A stretch of 64,000 nucleotides of DNA from the NCBI RefSeq assembly GCF_003597395.2, contig NC_133770.1, forward strand, positions 200,729,259 to 200,793,258, in the 5' to 3' direction. The stretch's first letter is position 1; every line of letters begins with the position of its first letter. Origin of the DNA: Chelonoidis abingdonii (taxonomy: Eukaryota; Chordata; Testudines; Testudinidae). Positions 59,873-64,000 of the stretch are shown in pieces. Below the pieces are notes generated by a model. It saw only the letters and a list, made by a program, of their open reading frames with translations. It did not search any database and was not told the origin of the DNA. The translations under genes were made by a program, and so were the position numbers.

Positions 59873-60560
59873 GTTGCCAACTTGCTAATTTCTGAAAACA
59901 GGACACACACACCCTTTACCCCATCTCTCTCCACTGAGGCCCTGCTCTGCCTTTTCCCTCAAGGCCTTGCCCCCTTGTTCTTCTCCCGTCCCCCTTTACA
60001 AAGTCTGCTAAGCCCTCTGCTGCTTTAATGCCTAAGCAGATTCCAGTCCCAGCAGCACCTCTCTAAACCCTGGGCAACTCCAGCATGAGCAGCCCCAAGG
60101 GACTTGCAAACTCCAGTTCCAGCAGGCCACCTGGGAGTGCAGGTCAGCTGAGTGCTGTGGTCTCACCAGAGCAGTCAGGCAAGCTTGGACTCAGCCTTCC
60201 TGCACTGTTTGCCCAACAGTCCCCTTACCTGCCCATTCGAGCCCTCCCAAACCCCAGAGCTGCCTAACAGCACGGCCAGGGAAAACACTGGCTGGTACTG
60301 CAGCCCACATTCCTTCCCTCCTGGGGAATGTTCCATGCTCACTGGGAGCCCCTTGCCCCACTTGTCATGCACTCTGTCCTCCACCTCAGCCTTTAAAAGG
60401 GTCGTCCGAGTCGGTGCATGCATGCTGCTGCAGGAGCTGCCTCCTCAGGCCCGGGTGACAGGCTGCCACTTCCTCCCACCCCACTCCCTTACCCACAGTG
60501 ACCTGACTTTTGGTTTCCAGTCAGTATATTTGACCGGACCCTGCAAGATCCCCTTTCTGA
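59873..60560. repeat. Unclassified repeat with TAGGGTTGCCAAC terminus
   Basis: Starts TAGGGTTGCCAACTTGCTAA; a GC-rich middle follows, then TTTGGTTTCCAGTCAGTATA near 60510. The expected inverted right end is not seen, so it is truncated or ends near 60560. The frames at 60085-60643 lie inside it. Confidence 0.45.
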
Positions 60561-62940
60561 CAGGAGAAGAGGTATTAATCCTTCCATACTTGGGTTTCTG
60601 TCCTGCAATGGAACTATTCACGTGTGTGCTGATCTCAAGATAAGGACTTCAGTGCTTTAAAAGTTTGTGCTCAGGTTGGAAAATGATCCAGAAATGTGGA
60701 GGGTGATGAGAGAACGCTTGTATCAACAGATACAACATCAATAGAATCAACAGGTCTCGGAAGTTTCCACTCTGCTTTTTAATTTGTAGTTTGTATAGGG
60801 TCATAGTACATGCTACTTTGTAACATCAGAGCATAAGACTGTAGCAAGGCAGTAAAAGTCTGTAGCAAACTTTTGTAGGCCATGTGGTCTGGCTGTTGTG
60901 CACCTGCAAAATGTATTGTTTTCAACAAAACTGCACAGAATTGCAGAATGGTGCCCTGCCTATGAGAATATACAACACATCCTTCAAGGGTCTGGCTCAG
61001 TTATAAGAGAAATTAACATTTTAAATTATTTACATGCTTCAAAAAACTTTGAAATAAAGTTGTTTTAGGGCCTTTGTAATTGAATTTCTTAATACACTAA
61101 GAAAGTTTCTTTATATTGGACTACTTCAAAAATCTGTACAATGACATAAAACTATGCAGTATTCATATTTATTCATTTCCCTCCATTGAAATGACAAATC
61201 CTGCTGCTTCTCAGAGATTATCACAGGCACCTGGTGGGTTACTGTAGTCTGCTGTTATAAATCTGGCAATCTGCAACCTTCTCTGAAAAAGCCAAATTAA
61301 TATGAAAGAACAAGCAGAGTTGTTCAGTATTAAGTCATTGCAGTATGAAAGGACCAGTCAGGAGTCCTTTCAGGACCAGTATTCTAGCCTTTAGTTTAAG
61401 ACTGTTTGTCATTCTGAAGTTTGTGCTAAGCTAGAATGTGTGACAGTGAATAGATTAAAAAGAACAATAATTTTAAGCAATTGTTGCTTTTAAAGGAACA
61501 TCATCAACTTAAAATCACACTTTTGTCAGAAGTCAGGTACTAATAGACTTCAATGTTTATTACAGACGAAAAACGTTTCTTTTTTATGTTTACTTTGTCC
61601 ATTTGAGCATTTTATATATAGTCAATTTGTTTCCTTGTATAGTCCATTTCTCCACTTATTTGTGTGTCTCTTTCATACAGCAAGAGGGCAAAGACAAATG
61701 TTTTTTCAAAAAAAAATAGGAAAATGTTTTTGGAAACTGGCAGAGTGAGTGCAGTACAAACAATTATACTGAACTTATTTTTTGAAAATCTTACTATTTC
61801 TAATGGTAGAAAAATCCTGCAAACTCTGTGAATGAAAAATAAGAGACTGAGTGTTTTATCCTTTAGTATTCTATCTTGTTCCTAGCTTGTATGCAATTGA
61901 CAGTTTTACATTGTGGTTTTTATCAAGAAGAATCCTAAAGAATATTGCATGTCCTTGCATTCAGTGCATTGAGCACTATGTATCCATGACACTAAGTAAA
62001 ACAGCAACCAATTCAAAGTCCATTGAAGTCAATGGGCATTGGACCAGGGCTTAACAGAATTAAATATTACTGTATAGATGACCATATCAATAGGAAGTAC
62101 ATAGGGAATTAAGAGGAAAATGTAGATACCGAGAACACAGGTCCCTATGAACTCAGTTTTATGCCACCTCTGAAAGGAGGCATATCGTAGTAGCAGAGAA
62201 GCCCCTAACCCTGTGCTGAGGGCATTGGTTCAATAACTAGAGAGAAGAATGTCACATACTGAATTACCAATACATTTCTTACAGTTCCTTGGATTTTCCT
62301 TCACTGTCTCCAGACACATACTGATTACGCCAGTTCTTGCTTAAATGCTAAAATCTGAGATTACAACCTGAAGTGGAAAAGATATGGCTGATAAAGAAAT
62401 GTGTGCACTTGTCTGAAGGTTTGAAATAGAGCTTCTTCAGGTATCAGGAACTGAAGAGGGGTGGGAAGGAGGGGAAGAATTAACAGAATAGTGTTGATAC
62501 AAAGTGGCTGTTGGGATTATTGTGTTTACTTGTGATAGATATCTGAGATTCAAGTTTATACTACCAGTACTGGAAGGAACTTGGAAAAGAAATGTAGTGT
62601 GTTATAGTTTGCATTAATTATTTTTTTGTTTGTACTTGGTTTCTTTAGCAAGTATACAAATAAAGATAATGACCTGCTGCATTCTGGAAACTTTTTAGTT
62701 GAACCCATTGGTATGAATAACATTGCCTAGCACATGACAGTGATGTCATCCCGAGGACAGAGAGATCTGCTTGCTGGTTTAAACTAGATTAAACAGTTTC
62801 TCAAAATGACCTATTTTCATCATGACTGGCATGATTGAGACAAACCTGTTTCTGAGTAAGACATTAGTTATTTCTTTCTTATAGATTAATTTACTGTAAC
62901 TTGTCTGCAACTTCCCAGAAATGAATTTAAACGAAAAGTT

Positions 62941-63243
62941 TTAGGCCTGAACTACACATGCATTTTGTACTTATATAATAATTTTAACAATAACAATATT
63001 TCTTTACCCACATAAATTATACTGGAGCAATGTATAGATGTATAGAATGCAATGTATAGTATAGATGCAGTTGTACTAATGTAAGATGCCTTATATGAGT
63101 ATAGCTTATTCCTCTTCCCATGTGGGAATGAGCCAGAACTGAGTGCCCTTCGTGCCAATATAACTGCAATAATACTGGCAGGTTGTACGGCTTTAACTAC
63201 ATTGGGATAAAGTGGTACAACTTTTGTGTGTAGATGACCCCTT
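62941..63243. repeat. MITE-like fold-back repeat
   Basis: TAGGCCTGAACTACACATGC at the left; GTGTGTAGATGACCCCTTA at the right is its imperfect inverse. A/T-rich interior. Confidence 0.5.
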
Positions 63244-63540
63244 AGTTTTCTCCATTGAGAATAAAGGGAATAGAAGTATGTCTTGTTAGGCTGTTTTGTT
63301 TAGGTTTTTCTCCTGCTTAAATGCCCTCATTCCAACATCCTGCAAAGTTATAACGATGACTCATTTCTGGGTTTAGCCAGGAACTTTGCTATCTTTTCTT
63401 CTGATTTCTAAAGAAATATAACAATCTGATTTAGTGTGACAGATAATCAATGTGACCAAGGTAGAGTGAAATGTTTCCTAGGCTAGAATGTTTAGTAGAG
63501 CTACAGCCAGATTCTACCAATGAGTCACTCTGTGTAGAGT

Positions 63541-63655
63541 TTACCCATCTGTAAAATTGGGCTAACTACCTGCCTCACATTGGCATTATAAAGCTTAATT
63601 TGTTTGCTGTGTGCTTTGAAATCCTCAGATAAAATGCTTGATGTACATGCAGAGT
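63541..63655 (+). repeat. MIR/CORE-SINE 3' fragment
   Basis: CCCATCTGTAAAATTGGGCT, CTACCTGCCTCACATTGGCA, GTGCTTTGAAATCCTCAGAT: the MIR 3' end in sense orientation. Confidence 0.65.
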
Positions 63656-64000
63656 ATTGTTGCTGTTCTATCATGTAGTCAATGATTTTTACTGCTGCTA
63701 CATTTGGAGGAAGCTATTCTCTCAGTAGTCCATTCACTGAAAAAAGGAAATGTGTACTTGGGAGATACTGCAGATCCTTTTGTTAACACAAGACAATACT
63801 AGCAGTAACATGTCTTTCACAAAATATTTGATGAGTGTATTTAATTGGGGGCGAATTAGACACATCTATACAACAAACTTGATATTGCTCCCCCTCAAAC
63901 ACAGCAGAAGGGAGTGATGTGAAAATGAAACCTAAAGAGTCAGTGTTTCTCACCTCAAAATTAGTTACTTCTCACTTTGCTAAAATCATGCCCAAAAGAT

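Larger units (their letters stand above)
45637..64000. other. Intergenic region right of DIRS-C, unannotated stretches
   Basis: Apart from the elements listed separately I see nothing recognisable in 45640-46440, 46585-46845, 47440-47800, 48000-48750, 49265-50240, 50910-51476, 52100-53455, 54200-55070, 55315-56220, 56665-58475 (except the weak exon candidates), 60560-62940, 63245-63540 and 63660-64000. These parts are A/T rich without long open frames. The minus-strand frame at 46944-47303 lies inside an LTR. Confidence 0.5.

Noticed and set aside
60085..60643. 163-codon plus-strand frame
   Set aside because: It is contained in the repeat starting TAGGGTTGCCAAC and has no domain pattern.
45637..64000. 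CD226 exons downstream of RTTN, as in mammals
   Set aside because: I searched by eye for immunoglobulin-type Cys/Trp patterns next to splice sites and found none; the gene may lie further right or be absent.

Overview
The window looks like vertebrate nuclear DNA, most likely from a turtle or a close sauropsid relative. The only host gene I can identify is the 3' end of RTTN (rotatin). Nearly everything else is interspersed repeats of kinds I associate with turtle genomes: CR1 LINEs whose 3' ends carry the TTCTTATG or ATTCTATGA tail, DIRS tyrosine-recombinase retrotransposons, a Penelope-like element (PLE), hAT elements with 8-bp target duplications, small TA/TTA MITEs, MIR-type SINE relics and solo LTRs. 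The species call is inference from repeat content.

Positions 1-34270 hold the last nine exons of RTTN on the + strand (1795-1900, 7875-7972, 9039-9116, 12000-12126, 17097-17299, 24311-24578, 31051-31154, 32014-32083, 33795-33877). All junctions are GT-AG, all phases agree, and together they encode a continuous C-terminal 378 residues. The 3' UTR ends near AATAAA at 34243. The introns are packed with repeats: a hAT MITE (982-1280), decayed DIRS copies (about 3830-6298, 24793-27631, 27640-28852), an LTR carrying a precise 92-bp insertion (11079-11170) with a hammerhead-ribozyme-like core, and a PLE relic (17560-22480) split by an antisense CR1 that itself received a second CR1 and a hAT element.

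Positions 34430-45636 are one DIRS element (DIRS-C) into whose reverse transcriptase gene a second complete DIRS element (DIRS-D, about 36799-42748) has inserted. Both keep inverted terminal repeats and the internal complementary region diagnostic of DIRS. DIRS-D inserted without a normal target duplication; only a TTC trinucleotide is shared at the junctions, as expected for tyrosine-recombinase integration. Neither element has intact genes.

Positions 45637-64000 appear intergenic. They contain two solo LTRs of one family, each with its own 4-bp target duplication (46850-47433, 51481-52092), a mariner-type MITE, two copies of an unclassified repeat (about 48930-49262 and 50241-50905), a hAT element (53464-54191), a 238-bp direct duplication (55073/56423), another antisense CR1 (58552-59615) and several MITEs. 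I recognise no host gene here; three splice-flanked open segments near 55.6, 57.5 and 58.1 kb are listed as weak candidates only.
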